Source: Thermococcus sp. MV5 (GTDB taxonomy: Archaea > Methanobacteriota_B > Thermococci > Thermococcales > Thermococcaceae). Taken from it: DNA of 64,000 bases. Location: contig NZ_SNUE01000004.1 of NCBI RefSeq assembly GCF_012027425.1, positions 236,418-300,417 on the forward strand, in the 5' to 3' direction. The notes beneath the pieces were generated by a model. It did no database searches and had not been told where the DNA came from. It saw only the letters and a list, made by a program, of their open reading frames with translations. The position numbers and the translations under genes were made by a program. This document shows, in pieces, positions 1 through 8,128 of the stretch (position 1 is the first letter of the stretch; the number at the start of each line of letters is the position of its first letter).

Positions 1-2
1 TG

Positions 3-353
3 TGGGCTGGCTCAATTACTTTTGGAATAACTACAGTATTAAATTTAATCACTAATGGATTCATTCTTGGCTCAGCCATTAAAACAACTGCAAACCAGAT
101 CGGATTAAAGAATACTCTCCTTCTCATTCTTCCTCATGGCATTTTTGAAATTCCTGCCTTGGTTATTGCTGGTGTTGCTGGTTTTAAAATTCCTTACGAA
201 TTATTGAGGTTTGCTTTGGGTAAGAAGAATGAAATCATAAGTGAAGAAGATGCTAAAGAATTCTTTAAGCTTGTTGGGATTTCAATACTTTTGATTTTCA
301 TTGCGGCGATAGTTGAAGCAAAAATAACGTTAAAGATAGCAGAGATGCTTTAA
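3..353 (+). CDS. SpoIIM/DUF95-family membrane protein (5' end missing)
   Basis: The reading frame is open from the window edge, so the N-terminus lies outside. About 116 residues are visible: a hydrophobic stretch with LITNGFILG, then the conserved LPHGIFEIPALVIAG signature typical of the stage II sporulation protein M (DUF95) family, a short charged loop (KKNEIISEEDAKEF) and a final membrane helix (residues near LVGISILLIFIAAIVEA). In archaea these are small integral membrane proteins of unknown role, unrelated to sporulation. The stop codon overlaps the stop of the convergent epimerase gene by four bases. The family call is good; the function is unknown. Confidence 0.85.
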   Translation, partial: WAGSITFGITTVLNLITNGFILGSAIKTTANQIGLKNTLLLILPHGIFEIPALVIAGVAGFKIPYELLRFALGKKNEIISEEDAKEFFKLVGISILLIFIAAIVEAKITLKIAEML

Positions 354-1303
354 ATTTTTTCCAAAAGTTCTTTTACAGTTCTCTCTACGGCTTCTCGGCT
401 GTTCATCTTAGGCTTCCAGCCCTTTGCTTTGGCCTTCTCTATGCTTAGGAGCATGATCTTAACGTCACCCTTCCATCCTCGTCCTCCATCTACACCGCCA
501 GTAAAGTAGAACTCTGGAGTTAGGCCCATTTCCCTGCTCACTATCTTCGCTATCTCTGTAACGGTGATCCAATCTTCACTGCCGATATTATAAGCGTCGT
601 AGATTTTGTCCTCCTTTAAAAATTCCTTAAATAAATAGAGCATGGCCTCAATGGTATCACTAACATGAAGGTAGCTCTTCCTCTGTGTTCCGTCACCTAA
701 AATCTCCAAGCGATTTGGGTTTGCCTTGAGCTTGTTTATGAAATCATAGATAACTCCATGGTTTGACCTCTTCCCTATTATGTTTGCCAGCCTAAAAACC
801 ACAGCTTTTATGTCAAATGTGTGGGCATAGCCCGATATTAATGCTTCAGCCGCTAATTTTGCCCCACCATAAACGCTTATTGGCTCCAAGGGACCATAAT
901 CTTCGGGAGTTGGTATCCTTTTTGCTTCCCCATAAACAGTTGAGGAGGAAGTAAAGGCCAATGCTTTTACCTTTTCTTTTCTCATTGCCTCAAGGAGGTT
1001 GTAGGTTATGAGAACGTTGGTCCCATACAAAAGTTCTGGAGCTTGGGATCCAATCCTTACTTCAGGATTTGCAGCAAGATGAAAAACGACATCCACTCCT
1101 TTCACGGCTTCCTCACAAACGTCTTTCCTTCTCATGTCGCCCTGCATGAATTCAAAGCGCTCATGGCCAATCCACTGTTTGAGGTTTTCCAGGCTTCCAG
1201 CGCTTAAATCGTCGAGAACCCTCACTTCGTACCCATCTTCCATAAGTCTATCGACAAGATGGGAACCTATAAATCCAGCACCGCCAGTAACTAGGAACTT
1301 CAT
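350..1303 (-). CDS. NAD-dependent sugar epimerase/dehydratase (extended SDR, UDP-glucose 4-epimerase-like)
   Basis: Cytosolic extended short-chain dehydrogenase that interconverts nucleotide sugars. The Rossmann motif TGGAGFIG is at residues 6-13, HLAA near 75-78, the Ser of TSSSTVYG near 119-121 and the YGGAK (YxxxK) catalytic pair at 145/149. At 317 residues the length is normal for GalE-like enzymes. I chose the ATG at 1303 because a GGTGGT ribosome site lies four bases before it; a GTG three codons upstream is in frame but would bury that site. It stands alone, convergent with the SpoIIM-like gene and divergent from the MNT/HEPN module. The exact substrate (UDP-Glc, UDP-GlcNAc or a uronate) cannot be read from sequence. 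Confidence 0.85.
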   Translation of the reverse strand: MKFLVTGGAGFIGSHLVDRLMEDGYEVRVLDDLSAGSLENLKQWIGHERFEFMQGDMRRKDVCEEAVKGVDVVFHLAANPEVRIGSQAPELLYGTNVLITYNLLEAMRKEKVKALAFTSSSTVYGEAKRIPTPEDYGPLEPISVYGGAKLAAEALISGYAHTFDIKAVVFRLANIIGKRSNHGVIYDFINKLKANPNRLEILGDGTQRKSYLHVSDTIEAMLYLFKEFLKEDKIYDAYNIGSEDWITVTEIAKIVSREMGLTPEFYFTGGVDGGRGWKGDVKIMLLSIEKAKAKGWKPKMNSREAVERTVKELLEKI

Positions 1304-1336
1304 TTGAACCACCCTTTCTGCTTGGAAAAATTTACT

Positions 1337-1385
1337 CTTAAACTTTAGGGAAAGTTTTTTGTATTTTGCGCTTAAACTTTAATAC
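1337..1385 (+). promoter_or_regulatory. Promoter with two operator-like direct repeats before the MNT/HEPN module
   Basis: The 11-mer CTTAAACTTTA occurs at 1337-1347 and again at 1371-1381, exactly 34 bp apart. Between them is an A/T-rich TATA-like stretch near 1352-1363. A start about 25 bp after that TATA would fall at the ATG at 1386, so the mRNA is probably leaderless. Repeats on both sides of a TATA box fit autoregulation by the antitoxin complex; that is inference. Confidence 0.5.
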
Positions 1386-1793
1386 ATGAGGATATACACC
1401 CTGCCGCCAGAGGAAAAGAAAAGGGTAAAGCAAAAAATTAAGGATGCACTGATCAAAAGGGGGGAGATCATCTTTGCCTATCTTCATGGGTCGTTCATTG
1501 AAGATCGTCCATTCAGGGACATCGATGTTGCCTTATATGTTAACGGAGATTATGATCTAACTTATGAGCTCGAGATGGAGGATGAGCTAACACGACTTGT
1601 GGGATTTCCAGTCGATGTTAGAATTATTAACAATGCCCCGGTGACATTTAGGTTCAAAGTTCTTGGAGGAGACCTTCTTTTTAGCAAAGATGAGAAGAGT
1701 AGGTGTGAATTTGAGGAGAGAACTTTAAGGGAATACCACGACTATGATTATTATCTAAAAATCTACAGGAGGGAGGTCTTTGGATTACGATAA
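1386..1793 (+). CDS. mntA: MntA-type minimal nucleotidyltransferase antitoxin
   Basis: 135-residue MNT-fold protein. The nucleotidyltransferase signature is visible as HGSF (G35, S36) followed by DID at 45-47, the two Asp that bind metal. In characterised MNT/HEPN pairs the MNT protein silences its HEPN partner by adding AMP to a tyrosine near the HEPN active site. The next gene is such a partner and overlaps this one by 14 bases, so the two are translationally coupled. Its N-terminal residues (LPPEEKKRVKQKIKDALIKRG) match the usual lead-in helix. Confident in the family; the antitoxin role is inferred from family and context. Confidence 0.85.
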   Translation: MRIYTLPPEEKKRVKQKIKDALIKRGEIIFAYLHGSFIEDRPFRDIDVALYVNGDYDLTYELEMEDELTRLVGFPVDVRIINNAPVTFRFKVLGGDLLFSKDEKSRCEFEERTLREYHDYDYYLKIYRREVFGLR

Positions 1794-2217
1794 AGAGAAA
1801 ATAATGAAGCTCATGCTGGAAGCGGAGAAATCTATTCAGACATTAAGGGAGCTTTCAAACATTCCAGAGGAGGATTTTATGAAAAATAAACACTACATCT
1901 CAAGTGCTAAGTATAATCTACTAGTTGCTATTGAAGCGTGCATTGATATCTCATACCATATAATTTCTAAAAATCGCATGAGGCTTCCCCAGGATTATGC
2001 AGACTCTTTTAGAGTATTGGTAGAGAATAACCTTATCGAGGAGGATTTGGGTAAACGTTTAATGTTAATGGCCCGATTTAGAAACCGTCTCGTACACATA
2101 TACTGGGATGTTGATGATAAAATGATTTACCACTATATTAAAGAGAACATTATTGATATTGAAGAATTCTTAAAGAGGATACGTGAAATTCTACTTGATT
2201 ATAGGGGGGATAAATAA
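1780..2217 (+). CDS. hepT: HepT-type HEPN toxin (DUF86), RNase
   Basis: 145-residue all-helical HEPN/DUF86 protein. The catalytic Rx4HxY motif is intact as RNRLVHIY at 101-108, with R101 and H106 as expected RNase residues and Y108 as the expected AMPylation target of MntA. The start is a TTG at 1780 after a strong AGGAGGGAGGT ribosome site, inside the end of the upstream mntA-like gene. The stop shares one base with the ATG of the downstream nucleotidyltransferase (TAATG), so a toxin pair is fused into the 5' end of a sugar-metabolism operon. No degeneration is visible. Confidence 0.85.
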   Translation: MDYDKEKIMKLMLEAEKSIQTLRELSNIPEEDFMKNKHYISSAKYNLLVAIEACIDISYHIISKNRMRLPQDYADSFRVLVENNLIEEDLGKRLMLMARFRNRLVHIYWDVDDKMIYHYIKENIIDIEEFLKRIREILLDYRGDK

Positions 2218-3212
2218 TGAAAGTTTTAATAATGGCTGGCGGCTATGCCACTCGTTTGTGGCCGATCACAAAGGGTAAACCAAAACCCCTTTTGCCTGTG
2301 GGAAATAAATATATTATCGATTACATTCTTGAGAAGACTAAGGATCTTGGTTTGGAAGTTCATGTATCCACCAATAAGTTCTTTGAGAGGCATTTCAAGA
2401 GTTGGGCCGAAAAAAACAACATTGGGCTTATTGTAGAGGAAACCATAAGTGAAGAGGAAAAGCTGGGGACTATTGGAGCTATTAAATATGCAGTCTCAGA
2501 ACTTGGCGTTGACGATTACCTTATAGTTGCTGGTGACAATTTGTTCTCCTTTTCTCTGGAAGACTTTTTGAGACACTACAGTGGAAAGCCGTTAATAGCA
2601 GTCTATGATGTTGGTGACTTTGAGCTGGCCAAGAGATATGGTGTAGTGCTCGTTGAAGGGAACAGAGTCATTGATTTTCAGGAAAAACCTCTGCAACCAA
2701 AGTCCACATTGATAAGCACGGGTGTCTATGCTTTTCCAAAGGATGTTATAGAAAAGGTTGATGAATACCTTGAGAGAGGGAATAGAGATTCTCCAGGTTA
2801 TTTCATAGAATGGCTGTTGGAGAACGACGTTGAAATTTATGCATACAAGTTCGATGATTACTGGTACGATATTGGTTCGGCTGACAGCTATTTGGAGGCT
2901 ATGAAGACATTACTTAAGGAGAGTCAAATTGAAGAGATTCAGATAAGTCCCTACTCCAAGATCATCCCTCCAGTTGTGATTAAAAAGGGTGCCAAGATTC
3001 TTGGAAGGTCAATAGTTGGACCTTATGCTTATATTGGAGAAGAGTGCGTGATTGAGAACTCTGATGTGAGTGACTCTATAATCTTTAATGCCACTGTAAT
3101 AAGAGGTTCTACAATATGGCGTTCAATAATAGATGAAAAGTGCGAAATAAGAAACCTTGAGCTTAAGAAGAGTTTAGTCGGGGGTCATGCAAAGATACAG
3201 AGAGGGGATTAA
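2217..3212 (+). CDS. Sugar-1-phosphate nucleotidyltransferase (NDP-sugar pyrophosphorylase)
   Basis: 331 residues. The N-terminal nucleotidyltransferase domain has the GGYATRLWP signature (8-16) and PKPLLP (22-27), a variant of GxGTRLxPxTxxxPKP; the activated-sugar pocket EKPLQPKS and the VAGDN metal site are present. From about residue 245 isoleucine-rich hexapeptides (IIPPVVIKKGAKILG, SIVGPYAYIGEECVIENS) form a left-handed beta helix. Such enzymes condense NTP with a sugar-1-phosphate to supply glycan synthesis. It follows the HepT gene directly. The nucleotide and sugar (glucose, GlcN or mannose) are not decided by the motifs. Confidence 0.8.
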   Translation: MKVLIMAGGYATRLWPITKGKPKPLLPVGNKYIIDYILEKTKDLGLEVHVSTNKFFERHFKSWAEKNNIGLIVEETISEEEKLGTIGAIKYAVSELGVDDYLIVAGDNLFSFSLEDFLRHYSGKPLIAVYDVGDFELAKRYGVVLVEGNRVIDFQEKPLQPKSTLISTGVYAFPKDVIEKVDEYLERGNRDSPGYFIEWLLENDVEIYAYKFDDYWYDIGSADSYLEAMKTLLKESQIEEIQISPYSKIIPPVVIKKGAKILGRSIVGPYAYIGEECVIENSDVSDSIIFNATVIRGSTIWRSIIDEKCEIRNLELKKSLVGGHAKIQRGD

Positions 3213-3257
3213 GCTTTTAGTATTTCTCTTTTTATTTCCTAAGTGATAGTTGCCGAA

Positions 3258-3291
3258 AAATTTATTAAGTTAGTGACCAAAATAGTCACTA
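3258..3291 (+). promoter_or_regulatory. Promoter and palindromic operator of the AbiE pair
   Basis: A TATA-like AATTTATTA lies at 3259-3267. A perfect inverted repeat follows: TAGTGAC at 3271-3277 and GTCACTA at 3285-3291, with a 7-base centre, ending just before the ATG at 3293. It would cover the transcription start and so fits an autorepressor site for the AbiEi-like protein, as known for AbiE systems. The mRNA is probably leaderless. Confidence 0.6.
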
Positions 3292-3292
3292 T

Positions 3293-4084
3293 ATGGTGAA
3301 AAATTACTACCTTTCAAGAACCGAGCAGGAATTAATGAACATTCTTAAGAGTGCTGAGATAGTGAGTATTCAAGAGGTAGTGGACCTGTTTCCAAGGTTA
3401 AGTAAGGATATGGTTAAAAAAGTACTCTCAAGCCTTGTCAGAAAGGGTTACCTCTACAGAATTGAAAAAGGTCTGTATCTTGTGAATGAAGAACCTGGGA
3501 GGCCTTTGATAAAAAATCCTTATCAAATAGCACTAGTGTTATTCCCTGGTTACATTGCATTCTCCTCGGCATTGAGGCTCTATGGCCTCATCGAATATGA
3601 GCCATTCACGATATTTGTGGCTACGCCAGGGAAGTCAGGTAAAAAAGAAATTGGGGAGTACACCATAAAAGCCGTTGCCTTGGGTAAAAAAGCCGTGGGA
3701 ATAACCCTTAAGAACGGAATCTATACATCCACCCCGGCCAAGACTTTCTTTGACTGTTTTTATAAACCTAGCTACTGTGGTGGTTATTCTGAAGTAACAA
3801 AAGCACTTTATGAAGCTGAGGGTATAAACTGGGATGAGTTCTTGAGCTATTTTAAACGCTTTGCAAGTAATTCTCTTTGCCAGAGAACGGGCTACATCTT
3901 GGAGCTTGTGAAAATGGAGCTCAAAGTCGATATTCCTGAGGAGGTTATTGAATATTTTAAGAGCAGAGTTAGAACTTGGACAAAGCTTGTTCCAACGCTT
4001 CCTTCCAGAGGAAAGGGCGTTAGAGAGTGGAAGGTAATTGATAACCTCGGAAAGGAAAGGATTTTGGGGTGGGCATATGGATGA
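3293..4084 (+). CDS. AbiEi-like winged-helix antitoxin/regulator
   Basis: 263 residues. An N-terminal winged helix (LMNILKSAEIVSIQEVVDLF, then MVKKVLSSLVRKGYLYRIEKGLYLV, residues about 10-65) is followed by the AbiEi antitoxin domain, with PYQIALVLFPGYIAFSSALRLYGLIEY and KTFFDCFYKP. AbiEi proteins repress their own operon and neutralise the AbiEii nucleotidyltransferase. The downstream toxin begins eight bases before this stop codon, a typical coupled pair. A palindrome sits at the promoter. Both domains look complete. Confidence 0.8.
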   Translation: MVKNYYLSRTEQELMNILKSAEIVSIQEVVDLFPRLSKDMVKKVLSSLVRKGYLYRIEKGLYLVNEEPGRPLIKNPYQIALVLFPGYIAFSSALRLYGLIEYEPFTIFVATPGKSGKKEIGEYTIKAVALGKKAVGITLKNGIYTSTPAKTFFDCFYKPSYCGGYSEVTKALYEAEGINWDEFLSYFKRFASNSLCQRTGYILELVKMELKVDIPEEVIEYFKSRVRTWTKLVPTLPSRGKGVREWKVIDNLGKERILGWAYG

Positions 4085-4892
4085 GAGGATGCTCAAATAC
4101 ACAGCTGCCAGGATGGGCCTTGGTTTAAACTATGTTGATAAGGAGGAGAAGATCTCTTTGCTCTTAAGTCAGCTGTGGGAGATTTTTGGTGAGAAGGCAA
4201 TCCTAAAAGGCGGAACAGCACTCAACAGAGTTTATTTGGCTAAGATTGGAGCGACAAGATTTTCGGAGGATATAGATATTGACTACTTTAATGGGAATGT
4301 TGAGGTATCAGCCAGGGAAATAATTGAAGGGATGAAGAAAATCGAAGAGTTTAACGTGAAAGGGCCAAGGATTCTTCACAGAACTTTTCGCTTTGATTGC
4401 TATTACACCAATGCACTTGGCAATAGAGATCGGGTGAAGGTGGAGTTCTACCTCAGCAGACCGCCATACATTGAAGCAAAGGTTGAGCTGGTGAAGTCGC
4501 CATTCATTGATAGTTATCCTACAATGTTCACGGTTTATTCACTCGAGGATTTGCTTGCGAAGAAGATTGTTGCTTTATACAACCGCATGGAGGGCAAAGA
4601 CATCTATGATGTTTTTCATGCTCTTAACATGGAGTTTGAGATGGAAAAATTCCTGAAAGCTTTGGAGCTCACCCTAACGTTCTACCGCATTGAGGGAGAT
4701 TTTTGGAGAGCGTTAATTAGTAAGTTAAATCAAGCAAAGAAAAATGCCCGTCAGGTTGGCAATTCAACCAACCACTTTATTCCCAAGACGTTACGCCCAA
4801 ACTGGGAGGAGCTCATTGAAAGCCTGCGTTTCAGGATAGAAGAACTTTTAAATAACAAGATTCAAAGGAGACAGGGGAAAACTTACGGATAG
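4077..4892 (+). CDS. AbiEii-type nucleotidyltransferase toxin
   Basis: 271 residues from the ATG at 4077, preceded by GGGGTGGG; an ATG 13 codons earlier is in frame but lies far inside the antitoxin gene. The signature KGGTALNRVYL (44-54) and SEDIDID (63-69) marks the AbiEii/DUF1814 nucleotidyltransferase family, whose members block growth by modifying nucleic-acid targets such as tRNA. A later segment (YSLEDLLAKKIVALYNRMEGKDIYDVFH) matches the conserved C-terminal helix pair. It looks intact. A decayed flippase fragment starts 53 bases downstream, as after other defence modules here. Confidence 0.85.
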   Translation: MDERMLKYTAARMGLGLNYVDKEEKISLLLSQLWEIFGEKAILKGGTALNRVYLAKIGATRFSEDIDIDYFNGNVEVSAREIIEGMKKIEEFNVKGPRILHRTFRFDCYYTNALGNRDRVKVEFYLSRPPYIEAKVELVKSPFIDSYPTMFTVYSLEDLLAKKIVALYNRMEGKDIYDVFHALNMEFEMEKFLKALELTLTFYRIEGDFWRALISKLNQAKKNARQVGNSTNHFIPKTLRPNWEELIESLRFRIEELLNNKIQRRQGKTYG

Positions 4893-4945
4893 AGGAGATC
4901 AATGGTTATTTAATGTGTTGGAGATATAATTAAAGGTGGATCCTT

Positions 4946-5140
4946 ATGAGCGAAGTTAACAAAGCTTTGCATAGGATTGCAAGAGGAGCGGGTATTGTAT
5001 TTGTTGGCACGATTATTTCAACACTCTTCGGCTTTTTTAATAAAGCGATTATTGCTAGATATTTCGCCACAGCGGAGTATGGTGTTTTTAATTTGGCCCT
5101 AACGATTCTTAGTATAGCTTTGGTTATTGCCACACTTGGT
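4946..5140 (+). pseudogene. Flippase (Wzx-like) 5' fragment fused to a DUF169 remnant
   Basis: The first ~67 codons, from MSEVNKALHRIARGAGIV through GVFNLALTILSIALVIATLGF, match the N-terminus of the complete flippase at 53818 almost residue for residue. After LGF the reading frame continues into unrelated sequence that belongs to the next pseudogene. The ribosome site (AAAGGTGGATCCTT) is retained, so a chimeric 114-residue peptide could be made, but only the first two membrane helices of a transporter remain. Of the flippase 5' remnants in the window this is the longest and most diverged. Confidence 0.75.
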
Positions 5141-5664
5141 TTTGGACTACCACCAGAAGACCTAAAGGAAAGATGGATAAAAGGCTTTGGGTATACGGAA
5201 GAAAGATTCAACGACCTTGTTAAGGCAGTTCATGCAACCCCACAAGGAAAATATGAGGCAGCAATATTCGCTCCCCTCAAAAAAGTTTAAACAGCTGAAC
5301 TTAACTCCCGATGGGGCAATTCTGTTTGGGAACTCAACTCAGGCTTACCTCCTGTTAGTGAGCTTCTTTGATGCTCTGGAAAGAAGGTGTTTTCTGACTT
5401 CAATGGACATGCAGCATGCGAGATTGTAGCAACGCTCTTTAAAGGAAAACCACATGGTTAACTATTCCTTGCGGCGATGCCAGAAGCATTGCAGAATCTC
5501 AAGACGATGAACTCTGGATTGGAATGAAGGTTGAGGAACTTGAAACGGCCATAAATAGGCTTGAAAAAATAGGATCTAAGTATCCACCAGCCATATACCA
5601 AATGGTGATGGCAGATTTAGTTCCCAAACATCTACTAACATATCTGATTGCGAGGAAACCTTAG
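5141..5664 (+). pseudogene. Frameshifted DUF169-family gene remnant
   Basis: Pieces in different frames join into one protein: LPPEDLKERWIKGFGYTEER, then LNLTPDGAILFGNSTQAYLL, then [19 protein letters not shown], then [20 protein letters not shown], then [16 protein letters not shown]. The order and the GHAAC and PCGDAR segments resemble DUF169 (COG2043-like), a family of unknown function. At least three frame changes (near 5280, 5385 and 5452) and a missing N-terminus show it is dead. The junction with the flippase fragment near 5140 is an in-frame recombination joint. The family call is from memory of the motif pattern. Confidence 0.6.
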
Positions 5665-5694
5665 CTAGGTTATCTTCTTTCGAATTTCATTATT

Positions 5695-6045
5695 CTAACA
5701 GGAAACTAGAAAATTCCACTTTGTAACTCCTTTTATGTCAACTACAAATGAATCTCCATACTTAAACCCAAATTTCTCAGCCAACAAACCAAAAAGAACA
5801 GCTATTGTACTTAAAACATCGCTTCTGTGATGGTATGCATCTGTTATGAGAATCTGATTGTTGAGCTTCTTCCCAATCCAAAGGGTGTATTGAGTCATTG
5901 CTTCTTTAACAAGTACCGGGATAACTGCAACGCCGAGCATTATGGAATTCACTTCAATTGAAATCCCAGCTAGTAATCTACCTACAGAGTCCCTTGCAAT
6001 TTCATAAGCAACTAAAAACAAAAACCAAACCAATGAAAAAGGCAA
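5695..6045 (-). pseudogene. Cation diffusion facilitator (CDF) transporter fragment
   Basis: 116 codons are open. The segment FLVAYEIARDSVGRLL, then TQYTLWIGKKLNNQILITDAYHHRSDVLSTIAVLFGLLAEKFG carries the CDF metal-site pattern (DAYHHRSDVLST). Only the middle membrane helices of a roughly 280-residue transporter are left. The start end joins foreign sequence near 6035 and the C-terminus ends in an unrelated tail (VTKWNFLVSC), so both sides are truncated. It belongs to the same scrap-heap of fragments as the flippase and DUF169 pieces. Confidence 0.7.
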
Positions 6046-6323
6046 AAAAGTGGTTCAAAACGTGAATGTCCTCACCACACCTCAGGCAAGGCTGAAATCA
6101 TAATCTTTCAAAGGTCTCTCTAGGATTTAACTTATAGTGTTTGTGCTCAGCGATCACCTTACCTTCATCACAACTCGGTTCGCCTATCACTCATCATTGC
6201 ACAAGAGTTTTAATCCCCAGGAACTTTTTAAATTTTGATTAAAGGAGAATTTGTTGAAGATTTCAATAAAAATATCAGTTATTATCTAATTATCCAAAGA
6301 AATACAACAAAAACCCAGAATGC
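6046..6323. other. Non-coding mosaic between gene fragments and the glycan operon
   Basis: No intact gene is visible. On the minus strand two short open pieces can be read (CDEGKVIAEHKHYKLNPRETF near 6120-6195 and PCLRCGEDIHVLNHFF near 6035-6100) that may be remains of a coding sequence I cannot identify. The A/T-rich part from 6225 is the 3' flank of the minus-strand operon; no clear terminator hairpin is seen. Confidence 0.4.
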
Positions 6324-7400
6324 CTAATGTAGTTTTTTCCTTAGATTTGTAAGAACCATAATATACGACCCGATTTCATAACTACCCTTGAACGTCTGTC
6401 TATTAATATCTATATCTCCGTTTATTGTCATTACCCGAAGAGGGACTCCAATTCCACTTAGCTCTACCAAATCCTTCTTTAAAACATTGTTCCCATATAT
6501 CCATTTCATGGCTCTCTCTATTTCTTTATTATAGTCTTTTTCTCCCCCTGCATTATAATACTCAAACACTGCATTTACAAAGAACGTCTGGTGACATTCA
6601 AACAGTAAGTGCCAATATGGGATCTCCCCTTTAAGCTTCAATAATGGTAGCAATTTGATTTTTTGTAGGAAAGGAACATCTTCCCATATAAAGGCTCCGT
6701 TTGGTAACATCCTTTTATTAACAGTATAGTCCAAAACTTTTTCAACGTATTTAAGGTAGTCATGAAGTTCTAGTATCTTTATAGCTTTACTTACTCCCCA
6801 AAGAGTGTACATTTGATTTTGATGTCTTCTTGTAGTTGGGTTCTTGAAAATAAATAGTGTCTCATCATACATTCCAATGATTTTGTTTATAGCCTTAGAT
6901 ACATCTTCACTTAACTTAAGATCTTCCGTGGTCTCAAAAAGCTCTGTCCATCCGTATAGTAAGAGGGAGTCCTCTGAATGCTCGAACTTAAATTTTTTCT
7001 TTGAGTAGCTGTAAAGATTGTAAGCTATATTCAGATATTTTTCGTCATTAAATACTTGATATGCTTTTGAGAATGTATATATTAGAGGACCAACTCCATA
7101 GCTTGGATACTTCTCAATTTCTCTTTCCACACTTTTCTCCAAATAGTTGAGGGCACTAATACTCTTCTCATCATACTTTTTGGATCCAATGCTTTCCCGC
7201 CATTTCATAATTCCCATCATGGCAAAAGGAGTATATCTAAAATCTGGATCGGGCTCATATTTCCACATTATTCTATTATTAGTCACATCGTACCTCAAAC
7301 GTTTTACTATGATTCCCAATTTATTATTCCAAAAGCCCAGTTGCTCTATGGGTCTAAATATTGTGGAAATTGCCATGTTTAAGTACTTTTTATAGTCCAT
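6324..7400 (-). CDS. Uncharacterised glycan-locus protein, helical-barrel-like
   Basis: 358 residues from the ATG at 7400, which has GGTGTTGGG directly upstream; an ATG ten codons earlier overlaps the methyltransferase. I do not recognise a named family. The protein is soluble, rich in aromatic residues and built of repeated amphipathic helix pairs (for example SISALNYLEKSVEREIEKYPSYGVGP and KAYQVFNDEKYLNIAYNLY), which resembles the alpha/alpha-toroid fold of glycan-active enzymes such as six-hairpin glycosidases and uronyl epimerases. It is the last gene of the minus-strand glycan operon, 14 bases after the methyltransferase. A glycan-modifying role is inference from fold impression and position. 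Confidence 0.55.
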   Translation of the reverse strand: MDYKKYLNMAISTIFRPIEQLGFWNNKLGIIVKRLRYDVTNNRIMWKYEPDPDFRYTPFAMMGIMKWRESIGSKKYDEKSISALNYLEKSVEREIEKYPSYGVGPLIYTFSKAYQVFNDEKYLNIAYNLYSYSKKKFKFEHSEDSLLLYGWTELFETTEDLKLSEDVSKAINKIIGMYDETLFIFKNPTTRRHQNQMYTLWGVSKAIKILELHDYLKYVEKVLDYTVNKRMLPNGAFIWEDVPFLQKIKLLPLLKLKGEIPYWHLLFECHQTFFVNAVFEYYNAGGEKDYNKEIERAMKWIYGNNVLKKDLVELSGIGVPLRVMTINGDIDINRQTFKGSYEIGSYIMVLTNLRKKLH

Positions 7401-7414
7401 ACCCAACACCATTG

Positions 7415-8128
7415 TCACTTTTGTAGACATGTAACGATATAAGATGCTTTTGATAGATTTTGACTTTCTGTCAATCTTCTTGAGAGATACTTAAATAAAT
7501 CGATAAAAGGTTTTTGAAATAGTTGAGGGAGTAAAGACAAAAAGATGTATGCTTTCCTTGGTGGTTGGTATATGAGACTAAATCTTACATCCTTCCAATT
7601 TTCAATACTTATAAGATCAAAGAGCTCATCTAAGGAGTAATACCTGAATATTCTTTCGCTTTCCTTTCTTTTGTATGGAGATAATTTTGTAGGAACAGAA
7701 AACACAAATTTTCCTCCTGGTTTAAGCACCCTATAGATTTCTGAAGTTAATTTATGCACATCTAAGAATTTCCAATCGTAGGGTCCTATAGAAATTGCAG
7801 CATCGAAATAAGTTGAGGGATATGGCAACTTAGGATTACGAACATCTATATGATAGAACTCAAAAACTGCATTATGAGCTTGTTTTTTCTGTATAGTGTC
7901 TTTGGCAATTTCACTAGCCTTTTTTGAAAAATCTACCCTTATTACCTTACTGGCCAAGATATTTAAAGTTAAAGTAACCTTAATCTCGCTACCAATGTCT
8001 AAAACTATCCTAGAGTCTTCAATTAACTCCAATGCTCGTCTTTTCTCTTCATCTCTTAGATATTGCACTATTGGTATTGTTGGCGGTTGTTTTGTCCAAC
8101 GAAGTATTATCTCTTCATAATCTCTCAA
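7415..8128 (-). CDS. SAM-dependent methyltransferase (class I)
   Basis: 237 residues. Motif I is a slightly unusual VLDIGSEIK (42-50), the acidic ligand follows in KVIRVDFS (61-68), FDAAISIG (109-115) is motif II and the post-II helix plus RVLKPGGKFVFSVP (133-146) is textbook for Methyltransf_11. The start codon overlaps the flippase stop by four bases (ATGA). In a glycan operon it most likely O- or N-methylates a sugar; the acceptor is unknown. The glycine-poor motif I (GSEIK instead of GxGxG) is worth noting but occurs in the family. Confidence 0.75.
   Translation of the reverse strand: MRDYEEIILRWTKQPPTIPIVQYLRDEEKRRALELIEDSRIVLDIGSEIKVTLTLNILASKVIRVDFSKKASEIAKDTIQKKQAHNAVFEFYHIDVRNPKLPYPSTYFDAAISIGPYDWKFLDVHKLTSEIYRVLKPGGKFVFSVPTKLSPYKRKESERIFRYYSLDELFDLISIENWKDVRFSLIYQPPRKAYIFLSLLPQLFQKPFIDLFKYLSRRLTESQNLSKASYIVTCLQK

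Noticed and set aside
6110..6200. Transposase fragment on the minus strand near 6.15 kb
   Set aside because: The short peptide (VIAEHKHYKLNPRETF) looked transposase-like but too little remains to assign a family.
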